Source of the DNA: Methylomarinovum tepidoasis
GTDB lineage: Bacteria; Pseudomonadota; Gammaproteobacteria; Methylococcales; Methylothermaceae
Length of the DNA stretch: 64,000 bases
Reading direction: 5' to 3'
Assembly (NCBI RefSeq): GCF_030294985.1
Contig: NZ_AP024718.1
Span: 1,875,001-1,939,000, forward strand
The position numbers and the translations under genes are program-made. The stretch's first letter is position 1, and each line of letters opens with the position of its first letter. Positions 16,676-26,296 of this stretch are shown here, one piece after another. The notes under the pieces are model-generated. The model searched no databases and was not told where the DNA came from. It saw nothing but the letters and a program-made list of their open reading frames with translations.

Positions 16676-17364
16676 CACGTGCGCCACGCCTCCGGGGCGC
16701 AGGGCGCAGCGCAGTAACGCTGCAGCAGGGCGGTGAAGTGGTCGCGGGGAATTTCCTCGGCTCCGAAGCGTTGCAAGTGGTGGGTGTGCACTTGGCAGTC
16801 GATCAGACGATAATTCCAGCGGCGCAAATGTTCGACCAGGGTGACGAAAGCGACCTTGGAGGCGTTGCTTTTCCGGTAGAACATCGACTCGCCATAGAAG
16901 ACCTGCCCGATTGCCACCCCGTAAAGCCCGCCAGCCAGTTCCCCTTCGTACCAGCATTCCACCGAGTGGGCGTGTCCCTGACGATGCAGGGTGAGGTAGG
17001 CGGCCCGCATCTCCGGGGTGATCCAGGTGCCCGATTCGTAGGGTCTGGGCGCGGCGCAGCCGTCGATGACCGCCTCGAAATCGCGGTCGAAACTGATCTC
17101 GAATTCGCCCTTGCGCAGCAGCTTGCGCAGGCTGCGGGACACCTTGAGCCGCTCCGGGAACAGCACCAGTCGTGGATCGGGGGACCACCACAGGATCGGT
17201 TCGCCAGGGTTGTACCAGGGAAAGATCCCCTGCCGGTAGGCCTCCAGCAGCCGGGTGGGGGAAAGGTCGCCGCCGACGGCCAGAAGGCCGTTGGGTTCGC
17301 TCAGGGCCTCGGCCGGCGGCGGAAACGGCTGGTGGGGATTGTCGGGATCGAGCAGGGTCAGCAT
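16675..17364 (-). CDS. aat: Leucyl/phenylalanyl-tRNA-protein transferase
   Basis: The 229-residue Aat enzyme adds Leu or Phe from tRNA to proteins with N-terminal Arg or Lys. Conserved stretches seen are [47 protein letters not shown], and [18 protein letters not shown]. Length and order are normal. With bpt it forms the two-branch N-degron pathway, and the two genes are translationally coupled. trxB lies immediately upstream with a six-base gap. Confidence 0.96.
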   Translation of the reverse strand: MLTLLDPDNPHQPFPPPAEALSEPNGLLAVGGDLSPTRLLEAYRQGIFPWYNPGEPILWWSPDPRLVLFPERLKVSRSLRKLLRKGEFEISFDRDFEAVIDGCAAPRPYESGTWITPEMRAAYLTLHRQGHAHSVECWYEGELAGGLYGVAIGQVFYGESMFYRKSNASKVAFVTLVEHLRRWNYRLIDCQVHTHHLQRFGAEEIPRDHFTALLQRYCAAPCAPEAWRT

Positions 17365-17370
17365 GCCCGG

Positions 17371-18360
<990 letters not shown>

Positions 18361-18509
18361 TCAGGCTAAATTGTATCGCTTTGACTGTGGCGCCGCTAAG
18401 AACCTGTCTCAGGGCAATTGGGTAAGGCAAGACGGCTCCTGGTCGTCTCCAGCGAGCGCTATCGGGCTTAGCTGCTTGGATGGACGTAGTTCATGCGATT
18501 GAACTGAGT

Positions 18510-18538
18510 TTGTACTGAAAAGCCAAACAGGATAGAAT
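18510..18538 (+). promoter_or_regulatory. Sigma-70 promoter for tRNA-Arg
   Basis: A -35 TTGTAC (18510-18515) and a -10 TAGAAT (18533-18538) are separated by exactly 17 bases and end 15 bases before the mature tRNA. A six-base dyad AGTTCA/TGAACT (18488-18505) lies just upstream. The rest of 18331-18509, between trxB and this promoter, shows no gene. Confidence 0.65.
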
Positions 18539-18553
18539 TTTGAGAGTTCAAAA

Positions 18554-18630
18554 GCGCCCGTAGCTCAGCTGGATAGAGCGCAGGCCTCCGGAGCCTGAGG
18601 TCAGAGGTTCGAATCCTCTCGGGCGCGCCA
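18554..18630 (+). tRNA. tRNA-Arg (anticodon CCG)
   Basis: A full cloverleaf of 77 bases includes encoded CCA. The acceptor GCGCCCG pairs with CGGGCGC, the D-arm is TAGCTCAGCTGGATAGAGC, the anticodon loop is CTCCGGA with CCG, and the T-arm is GAGGTTCGAATCCTC. It reads the CGG arginine codon. The reverse strand gives the well-known spurious protein 'ERIRTSDLRLRRPALYPAELRALL', which should not be annotated. Confidence 0.96.
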
Positions 18631-19075
18631 GATAAATCAGTTGCTTGCGGGATGGCTGCTACAGTAGTTATCCCGTTTTTGCTTTCTATCGTAGCCAAAA
18701 CCCAATTCCGTAACGCTATGGTCGTGTCTTACCGGTAGGGTGTGTGCTTTTTTGAGATCGCCTTCGGTTCCAACTTCGGCGCTCGATTTTCGGCGGCGTC
18801 GGATGGGATTCGCCACCACTGTCGCCGACTGGTTTCCCATCGCCACCTACGTCCCCACGTGTTTTCCCAGGTCATCCCAGCGGCGGCGGTTTGGTGATCG
18901 GTTCTTTCAATTCTTGCACAAACTGCGCTAATGCGATATCAACAGTCTCAGAAGTGGCGACATCCAATGTTCCTTCAACTTGTTCGTTGAAACAGCCGTG
19001 ATCATGTTGTCACTTTCTCCATAAATCAACATCTTATGTGCTTAAGTCGGTGCGTATGCCGGAAAAGGGTGATAT
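18631..19075. other. Gene-poor stretch between tRNA-Arg and galE
   Basis: This 445-base stretch holds no convincing complete gene. On the minus strand, positions 18967-18872 encode a protein-like fragment (LDVATSETVDIALAQFVQEL, then a proline-rich end). It has only a TTG start, and a stop lies just upstream in the same frame. A different frame upstream reads MLIYGESDNMITAVSTN, suggesting a small gene broken by a frameshift. No integrase fragment, attachment-site duplication or terminator was recognised. Confidence 0.35.
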
Positions 19076-20122
19076 GTGAAACGGGTATTGGTGACTGGTG
19101 GCGCCGGTTATATCGGTAGTCACACCTGCGTGGAACTGCTCAGTGCCGGCTATGACATCGTCGTGGTCGACAATCTCAGCAACAGCAAGATCGAGGCGGT
19201 TCGCCGGGTCGAGGAAATCACCGGCAGGGAGGTGCCGTTCTTCCTCGCCGACATCGGCGATACGGATGAGATGCGGCGCCTGTTCGAAGTCTATCCCGAC
19301 ATCGCCGTGGTCGTCCACTTCGCCGGCCTCAAGGCGGTGGGGGAGTCCTGGGAAAAGCCGCTGCTGTACTACCAGAACAACATCGCGGGGACCTTGAATC
19401 TGTGCGAGGCGATGCAGCGGGCCGGGGTCAAGCGAATGGTGTTCAGCTCCTCGGCCACCGTCTATGGGGATCCCGCTTCGGTGCCGATCACCGAGGATTT
19501 TCCTCTCCAGGCCACCAACCCCTACGGTCGCACCAAGCTGTTCATCGAGGAGATTCTGCGCGATCTGGTGGAATCGGACCGTCTCCATCGACGCGAGCCG
19601 CCGTGGACCGCGACACTGCTGCGTTATTTCAATCCGGTCGGGGCTCACGAAAGCGGCCGCATCGGCGAAGATCCCCACGGCATTCCCAACAACCTGATGC
19701 CCTACATCACCCAGGTGGCGGTGGGCAAGTTGCCGGAGCTGCAGGTCTTCGGCGGTGACTGGCCCACTCGTGACGGGACCGGGGTGCGCGATTACATCCA
19801 CGTGGTCGATCTGGCCAAGGCCCACGTCAAGGCGGTGGAAAAGCAACTGGAGAATCCGCCCGGGCGGGTCTATACCTACAACCTCGGCACCGGCGAGGGC
19901 TACAGCGTGCTGGAGATGGTGGCGGCCTTCGAGCGGGTCACCGGCCGCCGGATTCCCTACCGCATCGTCGCGCGTCGGCCGGGGGACGTGGCCGAATGTT
20001 ACGCCGATCCTTCCCGGGCGGCCGAGGAACTGGACTGGCGGGCGGAGAAGGGGATCGATGACATGGTCCGCGATGCCTGGCGCTGGCAGTCGCAGAATCC
20101 GGACGGCTATCCGGATTCGTGA
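19076..20122 (+). CDS. galE: UDP-glucose 4-epimerase
   Basis: The 348-residue short-chain dehydrogenase-type epimerase interconverts UDP-glucose and UDP-galactose. The NAD-binding GGAGYIGS is at residues 8-15, the catalytic serine region reads FSSSATVYG, and the YGRTK motif (catalytic Tyr/Lys) is near 150. It also has RYFNPVGAH and the late [15 protein letters not shown], as in GalE. Translation begins at a GTG (19076) after an AAAAGGGTGA site. The gene directly precedes the C1-cofactor genes but is probably an envelope sugar gene rather than part of that pathway. Confidence 0.92.
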   Translation: MKRVLVTGGAGYIGSHTCVELLSAGYDIVVVDNLSNSKIEAVRRVEEITGREVPFFLADIGDTDEMRRLFEVYPDIAVVVHFAGLKAVGESWEKPLLYYQNNIAGTLNLCEAMQRAGVKRMVFSSSATVYGDPASVPITEDFPLQATNPYGRTKLFIEEILRDLVESDRLHRREPPWTATLLRYFNPVGAHESGRIGEDPHGIPNNLMPYITQVAVGKLPELQVFGGDWPTRDGTGVRDYIHVVDLAKAHVKAVEKQLENPPGRVYTYNLGTGEGYSVLEMVAAFERVTGRRIPYRIVARRPGDVAECYADPSRAAEELDWRAEKGIDDMVRDAWRWQSQNPDGYPDS

Positions 20123-20167
20123 AATCTCAGGCGGCCTCGAGCTGGTAATACCTTCCAGAAGCAATAC

Positions 20168-21286
20168 ATGCGGAAGCCGGCGATCCTCATCGTCGCCCGT
20201 TCCGGCCGCCTGCTTGCCCAGGCGGCCCGTCTGGCCGGTTGCCGGCCGCTGGTGGTGGATGCCTTCGGGGATCTGGACACTCGGGCGGCGGCGGAGGCGG
20301 TCGAGGTGGTCGGCAGTTTCCAGCCGCCCGCCTTGCTGGCGGCCGCCCGTGCGCTGATCGCCCGACATGCACCGGACGGCTGGTTGTACGGTCCCGGCGT
20401 GGAAGCCTTCCCAGAAACAATCGCCGAACTGTCCCGTCTTTGTCCGCTCTACGGCAATCCCGCCGAGGTGGTGCGCGAATGCGTCGAGCCTGGGCGTTTC
20501 TTTCGCTGGCTGCGCGCCCTGGAGATTCCGTTTCCAGAGGTACGCTGGCGCGCGCCCGGCGGGAAAGGTGTGTGGCTGTTCAAGCGTCCGGGAACGAGCG
20601 GCGGCGAGGGGGTGTATCGCTGCCCGGGGCCGGCCGATGGGGGTGACGGTTACTTTCAGCGTTACGTGCCGGGGCCGGTTCATTGTCTGGCCTTCGTGGC
20701 TGACGGGGAGGAAATTCACTGGCATGGCTTTAACACCCTTTTGACTTGCCCCTATAATGACGGCCGCCCTTACGGCTTCAAAGGGATCGTCAACCGGGCC
20801 TGGCTGTCGCGCCGGGCTGCCTGCCGGGTGATCGGCGCCGCCAGGCGTCTGGTATCGGTCCTGGGGTTGCGCGGCTGGCACGGTCTGGATTTCGTCCTCG
20901 ACCCCGCCGGCTGTCCGCAGGTGCTGGAGCTCAATCCCCGTCCTGGCGCTGCGGTGGCGGTATGGGGACGCGCGTGGGCAGCCGGACCTGTGGCGTTGCA
21001 ACTGGCGGCCTGCAGCCGCCAGCCACTGCCGCCGGTGCGGTTGCCGCCGCCGGCCGCATGGGAGATCGTTTTCGCCCCCCGGCGGCTGCGCCTGGAGCGA
21101 TGGGATTGGCCGGCCTGGTGCGCTGACCTGTCGGCACCGGGGGCCGTGATTCCGGCCGGCGCGCCGGTTTGCGGTATCGAGGCCCGTGGGCGTTCGCCGC
21201 AGCAGGCGCTGGGACGTCTGGCGTTGCGGCGCCGTTGGCTTGAACGACAATTGAAATCCATGATGACAGAGGTGGAACGACGATGA
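20168..21286 (+). CDS. ATP-grasp protein of the methylotroph H4MPT cluster (OrfY-like)
   Basis: This 372-residue protein has an ATP-grasp fold: [15 protein letters not shown] near residue 142 (nucleotide loop), [11 protein letters not shown], and the metal-binding end LEQL-like [12 protein letters not shown] near 265. It lies directly upstream of mch and overlaps it by four bases, as the ATP-grasp gene orfY does in the archaeal-type cluster of Methylorubrum. OrfY-type proteins are implicated in tetrahydromethanopterin/methanofuran biosynthesis, presumably forming an amide or peptide-like bond, but the exact step is unproven. The sequence is Arg/Pro rich and less conserved than its neighbours. 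Confidence 0.75.
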   Translation: MRKPAILIVARSGRLLAQAARLAGCRPLVVDAFGDLDTRAAAEAVEVVGSFQPPALLAAARALIARHAPDGWLYGPGVEAFPETIAELSRLCPLYGNPAEVVRECVEPGRFFRWLRALEIPFPEVRWRAPGGKGVWLFKRPGTSGGEGVYRCPGPADGGDGYFQRYVPGPVHCLAFVADGEEIHWHGFNTLLTCPYNDGRPYGFKGIVNRAWLSRRAACRVIGAARRLVSVLGLRGWHGLDFVLDPAGCPQVLELNPRPGAAVAVWGRAWAAGPVALQLAACSRQPLPPVRLPPPAAWEIVFAPRRLRLERWDWPAWCADLSAPGAVIPAGAPVCGIEARGRSPQQALGRLALRRRWLERQLKSMMTEVERR

Positions 21287-22257
21287 CGGAACAAATCGGG
21301 GTCAGCATCAATTTCACGGCCCAGCCGCTAGTGGAGAGCCTGGTGCGGGATGCGGCGCTGCTGCGCCTGAAGGTGGAACGGCTCGACAACGGTGTCACCC
21401 TGGTGGATGCCGGGATCGAGGCCGATGGCGGTCTGGAGGCCGGGCGGCGGATCGCGGAGATCTGCATGGGCGGCATGGGGACGGTGACTCTGGCCCACAG
21501 CGCCCTGACCCCGGACTGGCCGCTGCGGGTCCACGTTCATGCCACCGATCCGGTGCTGTCGTGCCTGGGAAGCCAGTATGCCGGCTGGAGCCTGTCCCAC
21601 GGCAAGGGCAAGGAGGCGTTTTACGCCTTGGGTTCGGGGCCGGCCCGTTCCATGTGCGTCAAGGAAGCGCTGTTCAAGGAACTCGATTACAAGGACAAGG
21701 CTGATGCCACCGTGATCGTGTTGGAGGTGGACAAGTATCCACCCCTGGCGCTGCTCGACAAGATCGCCGCCGACTGCGGCGTTGAGCCGGCCGGACTGAC
21801 GGTGATCGTCACCCCCACCTCCAGCCTCGCCGGCGGCCTGCAGGTGGTGGCGCGGGTGCTGGAAGTGGCCATGCACAAGGCCCACGAATTGGGCTTCCCG
21901 CTGGAGCACGTCGTCGACGGTTCCGGCAGCGCCCCGGTGCCGCCGCCGGCCCCGGACTTCATCACCGCCATGGGGCGGACCAACGACGCCATCCTGTTCG
22001 CCGGTCAGGTGCATCTGTTCGTCAAGGGCGAAGATGAGGCGGCGGAAAAGCTGGCCCATGACCTGCCCAGTTCCACCTCCCGCGACTACGGCAAGCCCTT
22101 CGCCCAGGTGTTCAAGGAATACGAGTACGATTTCTTCAAGGTCGATCCGATGCTGTTCAGTCCCGCCAGCGTGATGGTGACGGCGATCGAATCCGGGCGG
22201 AGCTTCCGCGCCGGCCGGCTCGACGAGGAACTGCTGGCCCGCTCCTTCGGTGCATGA
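21283..22257 (+). CDS. mch: Methenyltetrahydromethanopterin cyclohydrolase
   Basis: This 324-residue enzyme hydrolyses methenyl-H4MPT to formyl-H4MPT in formaldehyde oxidation to formate. Conserved elements include [11 protein letters not shown] at the start, [14 protein letters not shown] (written here as [13 protein letters not shown]), [26 protein letters not shown] (in parts), and [20 protein letters not shown]. The presence of mch is one of the strongest markers of an H4MPT-dependent methylotroph. It overlaps the genes on both sides by four bases within a translationally coupled operon. Confidence 0.95.
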   Translation: MTEQIGVSINFTAQPLVESLVRDAALLRLKVERLDNGVTLVDAGIEADGGLEAGRRIAEICMGGMGTVTLAHSALTPDWPLRVHVHATDPVLSCLGSQYAGWSLSHGKGKEAFYALGSGPARSMCVKEALFKELDYKDKADATVIVLEVDKYPPLALLDKIAADCGVEPAGLTVIVTPTSSLAGGLQVVARVLEVAMHKAHELGFPLEHVVDGSGSAPVPPPAPDFITAMGRTNDAILFAGQVHLFVKGEDEAAEKLAHDLPSSTSRDYGKPFAQVFKEYEYDFFKVDPMLFSPASVMVTAIESGRSFRAGRLDEELLARSFGA

Positions 22258-23138
22258 GGCGCCGGATTGCCATCGTCACCGACGATCCGGGATGGCATGG
22301 CGCCAGACTGCGGCAGGCGTTGGCCCGGCGGGGCTTCGAGGCGGTGTTCACCAGCCTCAACGGCGGCCGCCTGCAGACTGCTGTACTCCCCCCTGTGGTC
22401 CTGCCCGGTTTCGAAGACGACCTGCCGGCCGGAGTCTTCGTCCGCGGGATTCAGGGCGGGACGCTGGAGCAGCTCATCCTGCGCCTCGATTTGCTACACG
22501 CCTGCGAGGCCCTCGGGGTGACGGTCTACAATCCGCCGCGGGCGATCGAGCTCAGCGTCGACAAGGGCATCGCCAGCCTGTTGTTGTCCCGGGCGGGGGT
22601 GCCAACGCCCCCCACCTGGGTGACGGCCGAACGCGACCGGGCGCTGGCCATCGCTGCCGGAGAGCTGGCCGCAGGTCACCGGCTGGTTTCCAAACCGTTG
22701 TTCGGCTCCCAGGGGGAGGGGGTCGAACGCCATCAGGACCTTGCTTCCCTGGAGACCCTGCGACCGGCAGGCGGGGTCTATTATCTGCAGCGTTTCGTCG
22801 GCATCGACCCGCCGGAGGATTACCGGGTGTTCGTCGTCGGCGGCCGCGTCATCGCCGCCATGCGCCGGCGGGGGATGGAATGGCGCACCAACGTAGCCCG
22901 GGGCGGGCGTTGCGAGGCGGTGGCGCTCGAAGGGCTGCCGGTGCAGCTGGCTTTGGATGTGGCGCGAATTCTTGGGATGCGTTATGCCGGTGTCGATCTG
23001 CTGCGTGACGGTGAAGGGCGATGGTGGGTGATCGAAGTCAACGGAATTCCGGCCTGGAAGGGACTGCAAAGCGTGTGTGAGGTGGACGTTACCGAAATGT
23101 TGATTCAGGATTTCCTGTCCGGAATCGCATCATTCTGA
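22254..23138 (+). CDS. RimK-type ATP-grasp ligase of the H4MPT cluster (Orf5-like)
   Basis: The 294-residue protein resembles RimK/glutathione-synthetase-type ATP-grasp ligases. ATP-binding segments include [17 protein letters not shown] near 145 and the C-terminal metal site [16 protein letters not shown] near 265. In methylotroph clusters this gene (orf5) follows mch and is required for or associated with H4MPT biosynthesis. RimK relatives such as MptN add glutamate to tetrahydrosarcinapterin in archaea, so an amino-acid ligase acting on the pterin side chain is a reasonable inference. It overlaps mch by four bases and the next gene by one. Confidence 0.8.
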   Translation: MRRRIAIVTDDPGWHGARLRQALARRGFEAVFTSLNGGRLQTAVLPPVVLPGFEDDLPAGVFVRGIQGGTLEQLILRLDLLHACEALGVTVYNPPRAIELSVDKGIASLLLSRAGVPTPPTWVTAERDRALAIAAGELAAGHRLVSKPLFGSQGEGVERHQDLASLETLRPAGGVYYLQRFVGIDPPEDYRVFVVGGRVIAAMRRRGMEWRTNVARGGRCEAVALEGLPVQLALDVARILGMRYAGVDLLRDGEGRWWVIEVNGIPAWKGLQSVCEVDVTEMLIQDFLSGIASF

Positions 23139-24013
23139 TGGCTTCGGTGCTGGAAGTCTGTTACCGGGAAGCCTGCCGCCTTGATGTCGAGGCTTTCAAG
23201 CCCGGCAATGTCAGCGTCTATGCCGAGGGGCATGGCATGGGCGTCGTCCACTTCCTCCGCAGCGCCGAGGTCAGCGCCCCCTGGCTGTGCCGTTTTGATC
23301 TATCCTTGGGGGAGCGCATCTACCGGGCGATGCGGGCGACCCTCGACGCCGTCGGCTGCAATACCAATCTGGGGATCGTATTGCTGGCGGCGCCGCTGTT
23401 GGCGGCCGCCTCGCAGTCCGGTGACGGGAATCTGCGGGATGCCTTGCGCCGGGTGCTGATGGCGACCACCCGCGAGGACGCCGCCTGGGTGTATCGGGCG
23501 ATCCGCGAGGTCGAACCCGGCGGTCTGGGCCGGGTGGCAGAAGGGGACGTGCGCGAAGAACCGAGGATGACCCTCCGGGAAGCGATGGCGTTGGCGAAAA
23601 ACCACGATCGCGTTGCTTTTAACTATACTTTTTATTACGAAGATATTTATACGCTGGGGATTCCTGGGTATCATAATGGGGTTTATCGATGGGGGGATGA
23701 GCGTTGGGCGACCGTGCTGGTCTTTACGACTTTGTTGCGGCGCATTCCCGACACCCATGTCGAACGTAAGTTCGGTAAACGGTTCACAGGGATGATCCAG
23801 GCGGAAATGTCGCGTTTGGAGTCTTTGTTGCTCGAAACCGACGCGCCCGAAACGCTTGAGCCGGCGATCCGTGCGATCGACGCGCGTTTCAAGCGGGAAG
23901 GGATCAATCCGGGCACCACGGCCGATCTGACGGTCGCTACCTTGTTGGCCGTGCGCTTGGAGCAATGGCTGTCTTCGCACAGGTCGGAGGCAGGGCGGGT
24001 GCGGGGAGCCTGA
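23138..24013 (+). CDS. Triphosphoribosyl-dephospho-CoA synthase-like protein (Orf7-like)
   Basis: This 291-residue protein belongs to the CitG/MdcB-like family (triphosphoribosyl-dephospho-CoA synthase). The N-terminus YREACRLDVEAFKPGNVSVYAEGHG is typical, and NTNLGIVLLAAPL is the conserved central motif. In methylotroph clusters this is orf7, between orf5 and fae, with a role in C1 cofactor biosynthesis that is not biochemically settled. A stretch around 23610-23700 encoding YTFYYEDIYTLGIPGYHNG is markedly more AT-rich than the rest of the gene. The stop codon lies in the loop of a seven-base-pair hairpin ahead of fae. Confidence 0.8.
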   Translation: MASVLEVCYREACRLDVEAFKPGNVSVYAEGHGMGVVHFLRSAEVSAPWLCRFDLSLGERIYRAMRATLDAVGCNTNLGIVLLAAPLLAAASQSGDGNLRDALRRVLMATTREDAAWVYRAIREVEPGGLGRVAEGDVREEPRMTLREAMALAKNHDRVAFNYTFYYEDIYTLGIPGYHNGVYRWGDERWATVLVFTTLLRRIPDTHVERKFGKRFTGMIQAEMSRLESLLLETDAPETLEPAIRAIDARFKREGINPGTTADLTVATLLAVRLEQWLSSHRSEAGRVRGA

Positions 24014-24020
24014 GGCTCCC
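24004..24020 (+). other. Hairpin spanning the orf7-like stop codon, upstream of fae
   Basis: GGGAGCC and GGCTCCC form a perfect seven-base stem whose loop is the TGA stop. There is no T-run, so it is not a terminator by itself. It lies 27 bases before the fae start and could stabilise the highly expressed fae message after processing (inference). Confidence 0.45.
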
Positions 24021-24046
24021 GGTCACTCATCAAGGGGAGGCACGAG

Positions 24047-24622
24047 ATGTCATTGATTCAAAAGATTCTGGCGTTATTTTCATCAACCGATCAAGAGGAA
24101 ACAGCGAGAATGGCAAAAATAAACAAACTGCGCGTGGGCGAATCCCTGAAGGGCGAGGGCAACGAAGTCGCACACATCGATTTGATCATCGGTCCCAGAG
24201 GTTCGGCGGCGGAAACCGCGTTCGCTAACTGCCTGACCAACAACAAGTCCGGTCACAGTGCCCTGCTGGCGGTGGTGGCCCCCAACCTGATGTGCAAGCC
24301 GGCTACGGTGATGTTCAACAAGGTCACCATCAAGAATGGCAAGCAGGCTACCCAAATGTTCGGGCCGGCCCAGCGCGGCGTCGCCATGGCGGTGACCGAG
24401 TGTCTGGAGGATGGCACCATCCCCATGGACGAGGCCGACGATCTGTTCATCTGCGTCGGTGTTTTCATCCACTGGCTGGCCGAGGATGACGCCAAGATCC
24501 AGGATTACAACTACGAGGCGACCAAGGAAGCGATCAAGCGTGCAGTGGCCGGAGAACCTACGCCCAAGGAAGTGGTGGAAAAGGCCAAGGAAGTGCACCA
24601 TCCGTTCGCGGCTCACGACTGA
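24047..24622 (+). CDS. fae: Formaldehyde-activating enzyme
   Basis: Fae condenses formaldehyde with tetrahydromethanopterin to methylene-H4MPT, the entry step of formaldehyde oxidation. The core is intact: [16 protein letters not shown] with the catalytic histidine (H43 in this numbering), [16 protein letters not shown], and [14 protein letters not shown]. Usual Fae proteins begin at the MAKI methionine, here residue 22. The ideal ribosome site GGGGAGG is six bases before the ATG at 24047, so this protein probably carries 21 extra residues (hydrophobic, then acidic). A start at 24110 is the alternative. A terminator follows. Confidence 0.93.
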   Translation: MSLIQKILALFSSTDQEETARMAKINKLRVGESLKGEGNEVAHIDLIIGPRGSAAETAFANCLTNNKSGHSALLAVVAPNLMCKPATVMFNKVTIKNGKQATQMFGPAQRGVAMAVTECLEDGTIPMDEADDLFICVGVFIHWLAEDDAKIQDYNYEATKEAIKRAVAGEPTPKEVVEKAKEVHHPFAAHD

Positions 24623-24639
24623 TACCGCACCGTACGGAT

Positions 24640-25332
24640 TCAGGAGCCGTCATCGCCCGCGATGGCGGCTTTTGTCATTCTTGGCAGGGCGCCCTGGTGG
24701 AGCGCGGTGGCGACCAGCACTGCGTGGATGCCCATTGCCGCCAGCCGGTCCAGATCCCTCTGATGACGGACGCCGCCGGCGGCGATCCAGCGGATTTGCG
24801 GAAAACGGCGGCGGAAACGTTCCAGGCGCGCCCAGTCCGGTCCCTGGCCGCTGCCCACCTGGGGCAGGCTCATGAGGATGATCCGGGAAGGCCAGCATTC
24901 CGATTGGCGGAGCAGCCAGTCCGGCCCCCGGAAACCGTAGGCGTCGAAATCCAGGGACAGGATCCAGTCGTGGCGCCAGCCCGCCGCTTCGTCTTCGGCG
25001 TCCGGCGGCAGGGTTTCGCTGCCGACCACCGGCAGGATGCCGGGGACTGGCCGGGCTGGCGGCCAGCCGGCATCGATCCAGAGGGTGAGGTTGGGGTGAC
25101 GCCGTTGAATGGCGTCGATAATTATACCGTTATCTCCTTGCTGAAGAATCCGGTCCAGATCCGCGACATACAGTGTATCGAAGCGGCAGCAGGCCAGATA
25201 GCCGCTGACCAGTTCCAAGGGATCGCCGTTCCGGCACAGAGGGGAGCGGACCGGCCGGTAGCACTGGCGCTTTCCCTGCTGGCCCAGGACGGCCTTGCCG
25301 CCGAGTAGGTCGAGGACGGGAATCAGTTTCAT
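24640..25332 (-). CDS. HisA-like protein of the C1-cofactor cluster
   Basis: The protein has about 230 residues and looks like a (beta/alpha)8 relative of HisA/HisF. It shows LIPVLDLLGGKAV at the start, LYVADLDRI near residue 65, ILSLDFDAYG in the middle, and IAAGGVRHQRDLDRLAAMG near the end. Such proteins occur in methylotroph and archaeal methanofuran gene clusters, but their reaction is not known. I chose the ATG at 25332 because AGGA is six bases upstream; the ATG at 25338 is also possible. The start overlaps head-to-head with the start of mfnD on the other strand. A TTATACCGTTAT copy lies within codons for DNGI near residue 70. Confidence 0.75.
   Translation of the reverse strand: MKLIPVLDLLGGKAVLGQQGKRQCYRPVRSPLCRNGDPLELVSGYLACCRFDTLYVADLDRILQQGDNGIIIDAIQRRHPNLTLWIDAGWPPARPVPGILPVVGSETLPPDAEDEAAGWRHDWILSLDFDAYGFRGPDWLLRQSECWPSRIILMSLPQVGSGQGPDWARLERFRRRFPQIRWIAAGGVRHQRDLDRLAAMGIHAVLVATALHQGALPRMTKAAIAGDDGS
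24645..24673 (+). terminator. Rho-independent terminator after fae
   Basis: An approximately 12-base stem, AGCCGTCATCGC with GCGATGGCGGCT and one G-T wobble, is followed by TTTT. It ends the orfY-mch-orf5-orf7-fae operon and lies inside the 3' end of the convergent HisA-like gene. Confidence 0.8.
25122..25133 (+). repeat. TTATACCGTTAT repeat, copy 4
   Basis: Exact 12-mer followed by CT inside the HisA-like gene; the minus strand reads codons for Asp-Asn-Gly-Ile. Flanked by AT-rich bases (gataa before) in a GC-rich gene. Confidence 0.8.
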
Positions 25333-26296
25333 GGCCATTCTCCTGTTCGAATATGTTACCGGGGGCGGCATGGCGGCGGAACCGCTGCCTGCCGGCCTGG
25401 TGGCCGAGGCCGAGTGCATGTTGACGGCTTTGCGCCGCGAATTGGCGGCGGAACGGGTTTTACTGCTGCGCGATGCCCGTCTTCCCTTGACCTGTTGCGG
25501 CACCAACGAAACCGTCATTCCGGTGGCCAGTGAGGCGGAATTTGCGGCCGCCTGGGTGCAGGGCCTGGATGCGGCGGATTATGTCTGGCCACTGGCGCCG
25601 GAAACCGGTGGAATCCTGGCGGATTTGAGCCGCCGGATTCAGGTAGCCGGCAAGGTGCTGCTGGGAAGCCGCCCGGATGCGGTTCGCCTGTGTGGGGACA
25701 AGTATGCGACTTTCCGGCGACTTCGGGAACAGTCGATTGCCTGCGTGCCGACCCGGCGTCACGATGAAGTCGATGCCGGTTTGCCGCCTCCCTGGGTGGT
25801 CAAGCCCGCCGACGGCGTCGGTTGCGAAGGGGTGCGCCTGGTGACCGGGAAGGATGACCTCGGCCCGGGATTGGTGCAGCCCTATCTGCAGGGGAAGCAT
25901 CTCAGCCTCAGCGCTGTCTTCGCCGCAGGAAAAGGGGTGTGTCTGAGCGTCAACCGCCAACGGATCGGAATCGAAGCGGGATTTTTCCATTTGCGAGGCT
26001 GTGAAGTCAACGTGCTGCCGGTGTCGGAATGGCAAGATCCGGTCGCCCGGATCGCCGCCGCCGTGCCGGGGCTTTGGGGGTATGCAGGCGTCGATCTGAT
26101 CGTAACGGCCGAAGGTCCGGTGGTGGTCGAGATCAATCCGCGCCTGACCCTGTCCTATGCAGGGCTGGGGGAGGCGCTGGGGGAGACGGTGGCACCGAAG
26201 GTTCTGGCCCTGGCGCGGGGACAAACCGATATAGACGACATCGCCCGCTGGCGTCGCCGGTTGGGCCGGGGGCGGCCTGTGGAGGTCAGGACATGA
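25331..26296 (+). CDS. mfnD: ATP-grasp ligase of methanofuran synthesis (MfnD-like)
   Basis: The 321-residue protein is an ATP-grasp of the MfnD type. It starts ILLFEYVTGGGM, has the nucleotide-binding PPWVVKPADGVGCEGVRLV near 155, and ends with the metal site VVVEINPRLTLSYAGL near 265, which is typical. Archaeal MfnD ligates glutamate to tyramine; bacterial methanofuran is reported to contain tyrosine, so the bacterial substrate may differ. It starts by overlapping the divergent HisA-like start and is coupled to mfnF by a four-base overlap. The ATG at 25331 matches the family start. Confidence 0.8.
   Translation: MAILLFEYVTGGGMAAEPLPAGLVAEAECMLTALRRELAAERVLLLRDARLPLTCCGTNETVIPVASEAEFAAAWVQGLDAADYVWPLAPETGGILADLSRRIQVAGKVLLGSRPDAVRLCGDKYATFRRLREQSIACVPTRRHDEVDAGLPPPWVVKPADGVGCEGVRLVTGKDDLGPGLVQPYLQGKHLSLSAVFAAGKGVCLSVNRQRIGIEAGFFHLRGCEVNVLPVSEWQDPVARIAAAVPGLWGYAGVDLIVTAEGPVVVEINPRLTLSYAGLGEALGETVAPKVLALARGQTDIDDIARWRRRLGRGRPVEVRT

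Noticed and set aside
18468-18698. Minus-strand open frame overlapping tRNA-Arg
   Set aside because: Its protein contains the well-known translation of the reverse strand of a tRNA (ERIRTSDLRLRRPALYPAELRALL-type), a common false gene.
19034-21250. Long minus-strand open frame opposite galE and orfY
   Set aside because: A GC-rich shadow frame; the + strand galE and ATP-grasp genes fully explain the sequence.
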